Shown here: in pieces, positions 19,657-29,253 of the stretch
Layout of the letters: every line of letters begins with the position of its first letter
Numbering within the stretch: the stretch's first letter is position 1
Assembly (NCBI RefSeq): GCF_903853455.1
Contig: NZ_CAINTR010000137.1
Span: 1 to 51,428 of the forward strand
Length of the DNA: 51,428 nucleotides
Reading direction: 5' to 3'
DNA from: an uncultured Magnetospirillum sp.
Lineage (GTDB): Bacteria; Pseudomonadota; Alphaproteobacteria; Rhodospirillales; Magnetospirillaceae
The notes under the pieces: model-generated
Told to the model about the DNA's origin: nothing
Databases searched by the model: none
What the model saw: the letters and a program-made list of their open reading frames with translations, nothing else
Translations under genes and position numbers: made by a program

Positions 19657-19795
19657 AACGAGTAGGATTCCGTCTTGCGTTCGTCGTCCCGAATGTTATC
19701 GTCCCACGCTGTCCGGGCACTGTGACTGATCGGCTGGTATTGCGTCGTGGGTAATCGGCGCGGAGCCGTTGCGTTCTGCCGTTGGGCGAGATTGA

Positions 19796-22051
<2,256 letters not shown>

Positions 22052-22125
22052 AATTGACATAACCCGGCGGCGTGGGGCAAAGCTCCCGCGCCGCCGCCGA
22101 CATTCGTAACCCGGGAACCCTGTCC

Positions 22126-23346
22126 ATGAAGAAGATTAAGGTCGTAAATCCGATTGTCGAACTTGATGGCGACGAGATGACAAGGATCATCTGGCAGTTC
22201 ATCAAGGAGAAGCTGATCCTTCCCTATCTCGACGTGGATTTGAAATACTACGATCTCGGCATCGAACACCGCGACGCCACCGACGACAAGGTGACGCTCG
22301 ACGCGGCCGAGGCCATCCGGCAATACGGCGTCGGCGTCAAATGCGCCACCATCACCCCCGACGAAGCGCGGGTGAAGGAATTCAAGCTCAAGAAGATGTG
22401 GAAGTCGCCCAACGGCACCATCCGCAACGTCCTCGACGGTACCGTCTTCCGCGAGCCGATCATCTGCAAGAACGTGCCGCGCCTGGTGCCGGGCTGGACC
22501 AAGCCCATCGTCATCGGCCGCCACGCCTTCGGCGACCAGTACAAGGCCACCGACTTCAAGGTCCCCGGCCCCGGCAAGCTGACCATCAAATTCGTCGGCA
22601 CCGACGGCGAGACCATCGAGCACGAAGTGTTCGACTTCCCCAGCGCCGGCGTCGCCATGGGCATGTACAACCTGGACGAGTCCATTTTCGGCTTCGCGCG
22701 GGCCTGCCTGAACTATGGCCTCGCCAAGAAGTGGCCGGTCTACCTGTCGACCAAGAACACCATCCTCAAGGCCTATGACGGCCGCTTCAAGGACATCTTC
22801 CAGGAGGTCTACGAGGCGGAGTTCAAGGCCGAATACGCCAAGCTGGGCATCACCTACGAACATCGCCTGATCGACGACATGGTGGCCTCGGCCCTCAAAT
22901 GGTCGGGCGAATTCGTCTGGGCCTGCAAGAACTACGACGGCGACGTGCAGTCCGACACCGTCGCCCAGGGCTTCGGCTCGCTGGGCCTGATGACTTCGGT
23001 CCTGCTGTCCCCCGACGGCAAGACCGTCGAGGCCGAGGCCGCTCACGGCACCGTGACCCGTCACTACCGCGAGCACCAGAAAGGCAAGGAGACCTCGACC
23101 AACCCCATCGCGTCGATCTTCGCCTGGACCCGTGGCCTGATCTACCGCGCCCAGTTCGACAACACCCCCGAGGTGGCCAAGTTCGCCGAGGCCCTCGAAG
23201 CCGTCTGCGTCGAGACGGTGGAATCCGGCTTCATGACCAAGGATCTGGCCATTCTGATCGGCCCGCACCAGTCCTGGCTGACCACCACCCAGTTCCTCGA
23301 CAAGCTGGACGAGAACCTGAAGGCCAAGATGGGCCTCGCCGCCTGA
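22126..23346 (+). CDS. icd: NADP-dependent isocitrate dehydrogenase, dimeric (eukaryote-like) type
   Basis: 406 residues starting at [23 protein letters not shown]; longer frames add an unrelated leader. Characteristic segments: [94 protein letters not shown] and [17 protein letters not shown] (NADP binding). This subfamily is found in alphaproteobacteria and mitochondria. It is unrelated in length to the 741-residue enzyme upstream but catalyses the same reaction. A strong terminator follows. Confidence 0.97.
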   Translation: MKKIKVVNPIVELDGDEMTRIIWQFIKEKLILPYLDVDLKYYDLGIEHRDATDDKVTLDAAEAIRQYGVGVKCATITPDEARVKEFKLKKMWKSPNGTIRNVLDGTVFREPIICKNVPRLVPGWTKPIVIGRHAFGDQYKATDFKVPGPGKLTIKFVGTDGETIEHEVFDFPSAGVAMGMYNLDESIFGFARACLNYGLAKKWPVYLSTKNTILKAYDGRFKDIFQEVYEAEFKAEYAKLGITYEHRLIDDMVASALKWSGEFVWACKNYDGDVQSDTVAQGFGSLGLMTSVLLSPDGKTVEAEAAHGTVTRHYREHQKGKETSTNPIASIFAWTRGLIYRAQFDNTPEVAKFAEALEAVCVETVESGFMTKDLAILIGPHQSWLTTTQFLDKLDENLKAKMGLAA

Positions 23347-23360
23347 TCACCCCTGTGACG

Positions 23361-23397
23361 AAAACCCCCGCCGGGAGCGATCCCGGCGGGGGTTTTT
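23361..23397 (+). terminator. Rho-independent terminator after icd
   Basis: A 13-base-pair GC-rich perfect stem (23364-23376 with 23381-23393), GCGA loop, and five T residues. It lies about 18 bases after the icd stop and marks the end of the two-IDH transcript. Confidence 0.95.
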
Positions 23398-23422
23398 CGT
23401 TGGAGATATCGGTCGGAAGGGA

Positions 23423-23563
23423 TCAGACGGGGCGGCTGGCGAAGGCCGTCACCGCCCGGTGCAACTGGGCGCCCGCCACGTCGAGTTCGGCGATCTGGCT
23501 GCGAACCGAAGCCATCAGAGCCCCGAAGCGGGTGCGGAAATCATTCAGGTCAAATGTCTTCAT
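23423..23563 (-). CDS. Small 46-residue protein
   Basis: A 46-codon frame beginning MKTFDLNDFRTRFG and ending in ASRPV. A GAGGAAA ribosome site sits four bases before the ATG, codon choice matches the neighbouring genes, and the sequence predicts one amphipathic helix (MASVRSQIAELDVAGAQLHRAVTAFA). The upstream space to the PIN gene (23564-23718) is AT-rich, with TTAA-N6-TTAA at 23652-23665, and looks like a promoter region. No family is recognised. It may be a small coiled-coil partner protein. Confidence 0.5.
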   Translation of the reverse strand: MKTFDLNDFRTRFGALMASVRSQIAELDVAGAQLHRAVTAFASRPV

Positions 23564-23718
23564 CCGTTTCCTCGCAGACGCAGCATGGCGTTACAGCCGG
23601 GGCTTGCAACCCAATATGTTGCGAGAAAATAAACACGGTTCGCTTTGTTTGTTAATGGATTTTAAAGAATTACAGTTTCGCCGTCACATTATACCAAATT
23701 CCTTCGGAGGCTCGCCCC

Positions 23719-24288
23719 TTATACCTTCCGGTAGAACAGCACCCGCCCATCCGGCACCATCTGCAGAAGCAGGTCGAAGTCGGCCACATTCCGGGTGAGG
23801 ACGCTAAAGCCCCGTTTCCGAGCTTGCAGGAAGATGATGCAATCGTGCAGCGCCTTCTGCTTCCGGTCGTTCTGATAGCCGTTCAGGCGGCAGAGGATGC
23901 CGGCCAGGACTCCGGCGCCGGCCATTGTGTCGGCATCGGCCTCGTGCAGACGATGGGAGGGAATGCGGCGAAGAATCCCGGCGATTTCCGTCAGGGTCGC
24001 CTCGGTCCGGGCATCGGCGGGATCGAGCCGACCGAACAGGTGCATCATCTCCGCCAGCGCGACGGAGGAATGGTTGAGGGTGCGGACGCGGAGCAGAGTT
24101 GTGACGGTGTCGGGCGCGCGTCCTTGCAGTTCATCGATGTAGACGCAGGTGTCGAGCAGCAGTTCGCCGCCGGCCACCACATCGTCCGACACCCACGGCA
24201 GCAAATCTTCGGCCCGGCGAGCTAGAGCGCCTTGCCGCTTCTCGGGCTTCAGCCAGCGCAGCGTCTTGTCGAGATCGAAGACGGCCAC
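23719..24288 (-). CDS. PIN-domain toxin-like protein
   Basis: 189 residues with a PIN-type nuclease pattern: LLLDTCVYIDEL (first acidic Asp), ALAEMMHLFGRL (conserved Glu), and HDCIIFLQARKRGFSVLTRNVADFDLLL (acidic Asp pair in the C-terminal half). PIN toxins cleave RNA. The GTG start follows the stop of the upstream antitoxin-like gene with no gap, indicating a type II toxin-antitoxin pair. The N-terminus (about 40 residues) is longer than in VapC. No membrane or signal segment is seen. Confidence 0.8.
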   Translation of the reverse strand: MAVFDLDKTLRWLKPEKRQGALARRAEDLLPWVSDDVVAGGELLLDTCVYIDELQGRAPDTVTTLLRVRTLNHSSVALAEMMHLFGRLDPADARTEATLTEIAGILRRIPSHRLHEADADTMAGAGVLAGILCRLNGYQNDRKQKALHDCIIFLQARKRGFSVLTRNVADFDLLLQMVPDGRVLFYRKV

Positions 24289-24696
24289 CTAGAATTCCAG
24301 GTCGAGATCGGGATCGACGGTTCCCCAGCGTGACGCCAGGAATTCCCCGAAGTCATCCTCCAACGCAACCTTGGCCAGGGCATATTCCAGCAGTTCGGTA
24401 TTCGAGGTCAGGCCGCTCCGCGCCTTTGCCGCCTCCACCAGTTGATGGGGAAAGCGACCGCCGAGGCGGGTATCCTTTTCCAGGCTAGGGCCAAGCAAGC
24501 GGCTTCTTAAAGCCTCGCACAGTATCTGGGAGGCTCTTTCCGTGCCAAGAGCGCCCTGAGGGGCGAGATGAAAAAACGCCTGGCGAGTCGAATTTGCAAC
24601 GCTCTGGCTTTTTGCCTCGACGCCTAGCTTGCGTGCTGCCTCGACAACAACGACATCCGCAACGCCGACCGCCTCAGGCCCCTTACTCTTCGACAT
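24289..24696 (-). CDS. Antitoxin-like protein paired with the PIN protein
   Basis: 135 residues, AAGGAGG ribosome site seven bases before the ATG. The C-terminal part has a ribbon-helix-helix-like look (DTRLGGRFPHQLVEAAKARSGLTSNTELLEYALAKVALED). Position immediately upstream of a PIN gene is the usual arrangement for an antitoxin. I infer the role from position and this segment and cannot name a family. Confidence 0.65.
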   Translation of the reverse strand: MSKSKGPEAVGVADVVVVEAARKLGVEAKSQSVANSTRQAFFHLAPQGALGTERASQILCEALRSRLLGPSLEKDTRLGGRFPHQLVEAAKARSGLTSNTELLEYALAKVALEDDFGEFLASRWGTVDPDLDLEF

Positions 24697-24757
24697 CGCC
24701 AGCCTCCTTCATGTCCAACAAAATGCGCTTTCTGTCGGACAAATTCAATGATGGCTG

Positions 24758-25501
24758 TTAACCGTAACTCTGCACCAGACTGCCCACCACCATGAACCAG
24801 CCGTCCACCATGACGAAGAAGATCAGCTTGAACGGCAGCGAGATCATGGCCGGTGGAATCATCATCATGCCCATGCTCATCAGCACCGAGGCGATGACCA
24901 TGTCGATGATCAGGAACGGCAGGAAGATCAGGAAGCCGATCTCGAAGGCGCGCCGCAACTCGCTGATCATGAAGGCGGGGATCAGGGCCTTCAACGGCAC
25001 GTCCTCGGGATTGACGACCTCCTTGGCCCGCGACAGATCCATGAACAGCTTGAGGTCCTGCTCGCGGACATTCTTGCTCATGAAGGCGTGGAACGGCTTT
25101 ATGGCGCGATCGAAGCCCTCCATCTCGTCGAGATGGCCGTCCATCACCGGCTGAATCCCGTTCACCCAGGACGCCTCGAAGGTCGGAGCCATGACGAAGG
25201 CGGTCATGAACATGGCCAAGCTGACCATCACCGTGTTGGGCGGGGCCTGCTGGGTGCCCAGGGCTTGGCGCAGGAAGCCCAGAACCACCACGAAGCGGGT
25301 GAACGAGGTGATCATCACCAGGATCGAGGGCGCCACCGACAAGACGGTGGTCAACGCCACCAGCTGGATGATGCGGCTGGTGGCGCTGGCGGGGTTGCCG
25401 CCCAGATCGATGCTGAGCGACTGGGCCAGCGCCGGACCGGCGACGGCGGCGGTGGCAAGCCCGGCCAAGGCGGCAAGGACAAGGCGGCGGCGGCTGATCA
25501 T
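24758..25501 (-). CDS. fliP: Flagellar export protein FliP
   Basis: 247 residues: signal peptide (AVAGPALAQ) then the highly conserved FliP core, including LSVAPSILVMITSFTR, LRQALGTQQAPPNTVMVSLA, PFHAFMSKNVREQDLKLF, PAFMISELRRAFEIGFLIFLPFLIIDMV and a final helix. FliP forms the type III export gate with FliQ and FliR. Its start at 25501 overlaps the end of the FliO frame by four bases. Confidence 0.97.
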   Translation of the reverse strand: MISRRRLVLAALAGLATAAVAGPALAQSLSIDLGGNPASATSRIIQLVALTTVLSVAPSILVMITSFTRFVVVLGFLRQALGTQQAPPNTVMVSLAMFMTAFVMAPTFEASWVNGIQPVMDGHLDEMEGFDRAIKPFHAFMSKNVREQDLKLFMDLSRAKEVVNPEDVPLKALIPAFMISELRRAFEIGFLIFLPFLIIDMVIASVLMSMGMMMIPPAMISLPFKLIFFVMVDGWFMVVGSLVQSYG

Positions 25502-25828
25502 GGTCCGGTCTCCGGCATTGGCCGCTCAGGACGGGGGGCGGGAAGTTCAAAGCGGGGGGCGGGGCAATTGGTCTCCACCACCGTGTCGCCCTCGGAGCCC
25601 AGCAGCAGCAGATGCTCGCAATCGTCGCGGCGCACCAGCACCAGACGGCGCTTGGGGTCCAGTTGCAGGGATTCCACCAGGGCAAGCCGGCGTCCCGCCT
25701 TGCCGCCCAGGGGACGCGCCATCATGAGCCCCCCCCCCCCAGCGGCGAAGCGCCCAGGTGATGGCGAAGATCATGCCGAGCACCAGCACCAGCGAGGAGA
25801 TGAAACGGAGATAGGTCGAGGCTTCCAT
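25498..25828 (-). pseudogene. fliO: FliO, reading frame split at a 12-G run
   Basis: The N-terminal 29 residues (MEASTYLRFISSLVLVLGMI...) form a membrane helix as in FliO. The C-terminal part (MARPLGGKAGRRLALVESLQLDPKRRLVLVRRDDCEHLLLL) matches the FliO cytoplasmic domain but lies in another frame, starting at 25725. Between them is T followed by 12 G on the minus strand. With 11 G the two halves join into a 109-residue FliO; with 12 the frame reads out of phase and ends at 25547. The gene follows the 101-residue gene by overlap and precedes fliP. It is either truly frameshifted, switchable by slippage, or a sequencing error. Confidence 0.85.
25729..25740 (-). repeat. Homopolymer of 12 G inside fliO
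   Basis: Twelve consecutive C on the plus strand (G on the coding strand). It is the site where the fliO frame is lost. Runs of this length are prone to slipped-strand mispairing and to sequencing error. Confidence 0.95.
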
Positions 25829-26133
25829 CAAATCTCCGGGCCGGAATCCGCGTCGGGATCCGTGGTCAGTCTGGGGGCTCGGGGGTCGTAGCGGTCACGG
25901 ATGGCCGCCGCCAGCAGGTCGAGGTCGGCGATCAAGGCCTCCATGTCGGGCCGCAGGCTCTGGCCGTCCTCACGCCCGAGATCGACGACGCCGCGGCAGA
26001 TCATACGCACCTTGCCCTCCAGCGCCGCCAAGTCGACCATGGTGCCGGTGGCCAGCAGCCGGCGGGCGGTCCCCACCAGCGACGAGGCCTTCTCCAGTTC
26101 CTGACGGACCCGCTCGGGAGCGCCTTCGCTCAT
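25828..26133 (-). CDS. Small acidic protein in the flagellar operon, function unknown
   Basis: 101 residues, helical (RVRQELEKASSLVGTARRLL and DMEALIADLDLLAAAIRDRY) with a disordered acidic tail. It could be a flagellar chaperone or regulator by position, but I do not recognise it. Its stop overlaps the fliO ATG (TGATG) and its ATG overlaps the stop of the preceding mini-ORF, so it is tightly coupled in the operon. Confidence 0.65.
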   Translation of the reverse strand: MSEGAPERVRQELEKASSLVGTARRLLATGTMVDLAALEGKVRMICRGVVDLGREDGQSLRPDMEALIADLDLLAAAIRDRYDPRAPRLTTDPDADSGPEI

Positions 26134-26282
26134 TGTTCCAGCCCCTCAAGCGCCGGGCGCACGCATCCGCGTGCTTGGCTCCTTCGCTGCGCTCCGGGTC
26201 GCTCCCCATGCGCGAAGGCGCACAAAACCGATTTGTCGGCAAAGCCGACGGGGCTCCCGCGCTTCGGCTTCGCCTCGCTCAT
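26130..26282 (-). CDS. Mini-ORF 3 of a repeated, overlapping series (50 residues)
   Basis: Begins MSEAKPKRGS and ends with ALEGLEQ before a TGA that overlaps the ATG of the 101-residue gene. The middle contains FADKSVLCAFAHGERPGAQRR. It shares both ends with two upstream mini-ORFs. It may encode no functional protein; expression is unproven. Confidence 0.35.
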   Translation of the reverse strand: MSEAKPKRGSPVGFADKSVLCAFAHGERPGAQRRSQARGCVRPALEGLEQ

Positions 26283-26386
26283 TGTTCCAGCCCCTCAAGC
26301 GCCGGGCGGGGCCTCGCGGCCCCTTGGCTCCTCCGCTGCGCTCCGGGTCGCTCAACGCTCCCGCGCTTCGGCTTCGCCTCGCTCAT
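26279..26386 (-). CDS. Mini-ORF 2 of a repeated, overlapping series (35 residues)
   Basis: Begins MSEAKPKRGS, then VERPGAQRRSQGAARP, and ends ALEGLEQ. Both its start and its stop overlap neighbouring mini-ORFs by the ATGA pattern. It is ten codons longer than mini-ORF 1, with the frame preserved. Confidence 0.35.
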   Translation of the reverse strand: MSEAKPKRGSVERPGAQRRSQGAARPRPALEGLEQ

Positions 26387-26460
26387 TGTTCCAGCCTCTC
26401 AAGCGCCGGGCGCACGCATCCGCGTGCTTGGCTCCCGCGCTTCGGCTTCGCCTCGCTCAT
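26383..26460 (-). CDS. Mini-ORF 1 of a repeated, overlapping series (25 residues)
   Basis: Begins MSEAKPKRGS, continues QARGCVRP and ends ALERLEQ. Its ATG overlaps the TGA of the FlhX-like gene (ATGA), and its TGA overlaps the ATG of mini-ORF 2. It may be the shortest product of repeat expansion in the operon. Confidence 0.35.
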   Translation of the reverse strand: MSEAKPKRGSQARGCVRPALERLEQ

Positions 26461-26807
26461 GCGCTCGCTCCCGGCGGAGGGGGGGCCGCGCGGCCGTTGG
26501 CGCGATAGACATAGGCCAGAATCTCGGCCACCGCCACGAAAGCCTCGACCGGAATCACGGTATCGACCTCGACGGCGGCCAGAACCTCGGCCAGATCGGG
26601 ATCGCTCCGGACCTTCACCCCGTGGGAAAAGGCCAGTTCGAGAATCTGCTCGGCGACGCTGCCACGCCCCGAGGCCACCACCTTGGGCAGGCTCGGCTGG
26701 GCGGGGTCGTAATGCAGCGCCACGGCGACGGCGCGATGGGGACGCGCGCCGGCCTTGGCCGACCGCTCGGCCTCCGCCTCCTCGTCCCACAAATCCTTGC
26801 CGGCCAT
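26457..26807 (-). CDS. FlhB C-terminal-domain-like export switch protein (FlhX type)
   Basis: A 116-residue protein starting at MAGKDLWDEE. It matches the cytoplasmic C-terminal half of FlhB/YscU: VAVALHYDPAQPSLPKVVASGRGSVAEQILELAFSHGVKVRSDPDLAEVL...VEVDTVIPVEAFVAVAEILAYVY. The region corresponding to the NPTH autocleavage site is missing, so it resembles the detached FlhB_CC fragment. Homologues can substitute for or compete with FlhB in export switching. Full-length flhB is also present in the window at 29254. It is transcribed opposite to flgB from a shared control region. Confidence 0.85.
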   Translation of the reverse strand: MAGKDLWDEEAEAERSAKAGARPHRAVAVALHYDPAQPSLPKVVASGRGSVAEQILELAFSHGVKVRSDPDLAEVLAAVEVDTVIPVEAFVAVAEILAYVYRANGRAAPPPPGASA

Positions 26808-26869
26808 GCCACACCACCACTCACGCCCGGCACCATGCCGGCCAAGCACCAAGTCTGGGCCGTGCGCGC

Positions 26870-26884
26870 TTAAAATTCCTTTAA
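26870..26884. promoter_or_regulatory. CtrA-type box, exact TTAA-N7-TTAA
   Basis: TTAA followed by seven bases and TTAA. It lies 63 bases upstream of the FlhX-like start and 121 upstream of flgB, between two divergent flagellar operons. CtrA is the alphaproteobacterial response regulator phosphorylated through CckA and ChpT. A match in a flagellar promoter region has good prior support. Confidence 0.65.
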
Positions 26885-26915
26885 GCCGATGGCCAATGCC
26901 GCCTGGAGACTTAGC

Positions 26916-26930
26916 TTTACGGAATCTTAA
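26916..26930. promoter_or_regulatory. Second CtrA-type box, TTTA-N7-TTAA
   Basis: One base from consensus, 75 bases upstream of flgB. Together with the exact box 31 bases away it suggests paired CtrA sites controlling either or both flagellar operons. Confidence 0.5.
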
Positions 26931-27004
26931 GCGCCCGGGCCGATACTGATCAAAGCTGAATTGGACGCCACCCACACGCCCGTTGACCGGCAAGGGGTCG
27001 ATGA

Positions 27005-27406
27005 ATGTACGAAGATCTCGGCATTTTCAAAATCGCCAAGGCCCAGATGGACTGGGTCGCCCAGCGCCAGCAGGTGGTGGCCGAGAACATCGCCAACGCC
27101 AATACGCCGCGCTATCTGCCCAAGGACCTGAAGCCGCTCAGCTTCAAGGACGTCCTGTCCGGCAGCACCGCCCAACCGGTCACCGCCGTCGCCACCAATC
27201 CCATGCATGTGGTGCCGGACATGGGACCCGATCCGTTCAAGGCGGTCACCCAGCGCAAGACCTATGAATCGACTCCCGACGGAAATGCCGTCATCCTGGA
27301 AGAGCAGATGGCCAAGCTGGGCGAAGCCGGCGACAAGTATAACACCGCCGCCGCCCTGTTCCAGAAGTACCAGAAGATGATCCGCACCGCGATGGGGACT
27401 CAGTAA
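27005..27406 (+). CDS. flgB: Flagellar basal-body rod protein FlgB
   Basis: 133 residues: MDWVAQRQQVVAENIANANTPRY (rod N-terminal motif), a short central region, and a helical C-terminus (NAVILEEQMAKLGEAGDKY). It is a proximal rod subunit. An AAGGGG ribosome site nine bases before the ATG supports this start over the ATG four bases earlier. First gene of the flgB-flgC-fliE-fliQ-fliR-flhB operon. Confidence 0.96.
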   Translation: MYEDLGIFKIAKAQMDWVAQRQQVVAENIANANTPRYLPKDLKPLSFKDVLSGSTAQPVTAVATNPMHVVPDMGPDPFKAVTQRKTYESTPDGNAVILEEQMAKLGEAGDKYNTAAALFQKYQKMIRTAMGTQ

Positions 27407-27415
27407 GGCGCCGCC

Positions 27416-27826
27416 ATGGACGAACTGACCAAAAGCACCCAAATCGCCATCGCCGGCATGAAGGCGCAATCCCAGCGTCTGCGGGTCGTGTCCGAGAATC
27501 TGGCCAATTCCGATTCCACCGCCCAGACTCCCGAGGGGACGCCCTATCGCCGCAAGGTGGTCACCTTCAAGACCGAGCTGGACCGCGCCACCGGAATCAA
27601 CACGGTCAAGGTCGATAAGGTGCGTCCCGACACCGCCGAGTTCCAGCGCCGCTACGACCCCAAGCATCCGGCCGCCGACCGCGACGGCTATGTGCTGGCC
27701 CCCAACGTCAATCCGCTGATCGAGCTGATGGACATGAAGGAAGCCCAGCGCAGCTACGAAGCCAATATGAACGTCATCACCACGTCGCGTACCATGCTGT
27801 CCCGCACGGTGGACATGCTCCGCTAA
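27416..27826 (+). CDS. flgC: Flagellar basal-body rod protein FlgC
   Basis: 136 residues with the rod signature RLRVVSENLANSDSTAQTPEGTPYRRKVV, the DPKHPAADRDGYVLAPNVNPLIELMDM segment and the C-terminal YEANMNVITTSRTMLSRTVDMLR typical of FlgC. Ten bases after flgB. Confidence 0.97.
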   Translation: MDELTKSTQIAIAGMKAQSQRLRVVSENLANSDSTAQTPEGTPYRRKVVTFKTELDRATGINTVKVDKVRPDTAEFQRRYDPKHPAADRDGYVLAPNVNPLIELMDMKEAQRSYEANMNVITTSRTMLSRTVDMLR

Positions 27827-27867
27827 AGACGGGTGCCGCCGCCCTGCTCTGCTAGGATTTGAAGGCC

Positions 27868-28191
27868 ATGACCAATATCAGCAATGCCATCTCCGCCTAT
27901 CGGACCGCAGCCAATCCCATGGCCGCCCTGGACAAGGCCGGAGCCGGAAGCGACGAGAACGCCGCCGATACCGGCACCGATTTCGCCAGCGTGCTGAAGG
28001 ACGCCACCAAGATGGCCATCGGCAGCGCCAAGACCGCCGAACAGGCGTCGCTGTCGGCGGTGGCCGGCAAGGCCGACATCCGGGAAGTGGTCGCCGCCGT
28101 CGGCAACGCGGAAATGACCCTGCAAACCGTGGTCAACGTCCGCGACAAGGTGATCAATGCCTACAACGAAATCATGCGCATGCCGATCTGA
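27868..28191 (+). CDS. fliE: Flagellar hook-basal body complex protein FliE
   Basis: 107 residues from ATG 27868; a longer frame would begin at TTG 27859. The C-terminal FliE motif is present (DIREVVAAVGNAEMTLQTVVNVRDKVINAYNEIMRMPI). FliE links the MS ring and the proximal rod and is the first export substrate. AGGA precedes the ATG by ten bases. Confidence 0.95.
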   Translation: MTNISNAISAYRTAANPMAALDKAGAGSDENAADTGTDFASVLKDATKMAIGSAKTAEQASLSAVAGKADIREVVAAVGNAEMTLQTVVNVRDKVINAYNEIMRMPI

Positions 28192-28209
28192 TCCCCGGAT
28201 CGTCGGAGC

Positions 28210-28482
28210 ATGACCGAAGCCGAACTCATCGACATCGCCCGGCAGAGCATCATGGTCATGATCAAGGTGGCGGCGCCGTCCTTGCTGACCGGGCTGGCCA
28301 TCGGGCTGCTGATCTCCATCTTCCAGACCCTGACCCAGATTCAGGAACAGACCCTGACCTTCGTGCCGAAGATGCTTCTGGTCTTCGCATCCATGATCTT
28401 GTTCATGCCGTTCATGCTGAACACGCTGACCGACTTCTGGCACTCGATCATGGACAAGATCATCGCGGGCGGCGGCGGTTAG
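28210..28482 (+). CDS. fliQ: Flagellar export protein FliQ
   Basis: 90 residues with the two transmembrane helices of FliQ: LLTGLAIGLLISIFQTLTQIQEQTL and FVPKMLLVFASMILFMPFML. Part of the export gate. Two bases separate its stop from the fliR start. Confidence 0.97.
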   Translation: MTEAELIDIARQSIMVMIKVAAPSLLTGLAIGLLISIFQTLTQIQEQTLTFVPKMLLVFASMILFMPFMLNTLTDFWHSIMDKIIAGGGG

Positions 28483-28484
28483 GC

Positions 28485-29249
28485 GTGCTGACCGCGGCCC
28501 TCCAGCTTGAAGTCTTCCGATTTTTCATGCTGATGACCCGCCTCGGCACGGCGATGATGCTGCTGCCGGGCATCGGCGGCCACTTGGTCAGCGTCCGCAT
28601 CCGCCTGTGGCTGGCCATAACCCTGTCGTTCCTCATGCTGCCGGTGCTGGGAGGCCTGTTCGCCACGGTGCCCAACACCACGGGCGGCATGCTGATGATC
28701 GTCTTCAGCGAGATCGTGGTCGGCCTGTTCATCGGCACCGTGATCTCGTTCCTCATGTCGGTGCTGAGTCTGGCCGGCTCCATGATCGGCTATCAGGTCG
28801 GACTGACCAACGCCTTCTCCTTCGACCCCATCGCGCAGCAGCAAAGCCAGCTGCTGACCGGGTTTCTCAGCAATATCGGCCTGCTGGCCATCTTCGCCAC
28901 CGACCTGCATCACCTGATGTTCCAGGCCATCGTCGATACCTACACCCTGTTCCCGCCGGGTCAGGCCCTGCCCTGGGGCGACTTCACCGAGACCCTGTCG
29001 CATCTGGTGACCGAGACCTTCCGGGTCGGCTTGCAGTTCGCGGCGCCGCTGGTGGTGTTCGGCCTGCTGTTCTACACTGGCCTCGGCTTGCTGTCGCGGC
29101 TGGTGCCGCAGTTGCAGATCTTCTTCATCGCCCAGCCGGTGCAGATTCTGGTGGGGGCCTGGATGTTCATGTTGACCCTGCCCATGCTCGTGTCCCTGTT
29201 CCTCCGCTTCCTCGAGGACGGCCTCGTCCCCTATTTGACGCCCAGGTGA
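28485..29249 (+). CDS. fliR: Flagellar export protein FliR
   Basis: 254 residues, all-hydrophobic with about six membrane helices: EVFRFFMLMTRLGTAMMLLPGIG, LSFLMLPVLGG, MSVLSLAGSMIGYQVGLTNAFSFDP and RLVPQLQIFFIAQPVQILVGAW. The start is GTG. FliR joins FliP and FliQ in the export gate. Four bases before flhB. Confidence 0.96.
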   Translation: MLTAALQLEVFRFFMLMTRLGTAMMLLPGIGGHLVSVRIRLWLAITLSFLMLPVLGGLFATVPNTTGGMLMIVFSEIVVGLFIGTVISFLMSVLSLAGSMIGYQVGLTNAFSFDPIAQQQSQLLTGFLSNIGLLAIFATDLHHLMFQAIVDTYTLFPPGQALPWGDFTETLSHLVTETFRVGLQFAAPLVVFGLLFYTGLGLLSRLVPQLQIFFIAQPVQILVGAWMFMLTLPMLVSLFLRFLEDGLVPYLTPR

Positions 29250-29253
29250 GGCC

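Larger units (their letters stand above)
26120..26460 (-). repeat. Three imperfect direct repeats made of short palindromes
   Basis: The block CTCGCTCATTGTTCCAG, followed by CCTCAAGCGCCGGGCG, recurs at about 26127, 26277 and 26381, with variable inserts built from small palindromes such as GCACGC/GCGTGC and CTCCGCTGCGCTCCGGG. Copies differ by multiples of three bases. The layout resembles expansion of bacterial interspersed palindromic elements. Confidence 0.85.

Noticed and set aside
23652-23665. TTAA-N6-TTAA as a CtrA box
   Set aside because: Spacing is six, not seven, and the region is AT-rich, so the match can be chance.
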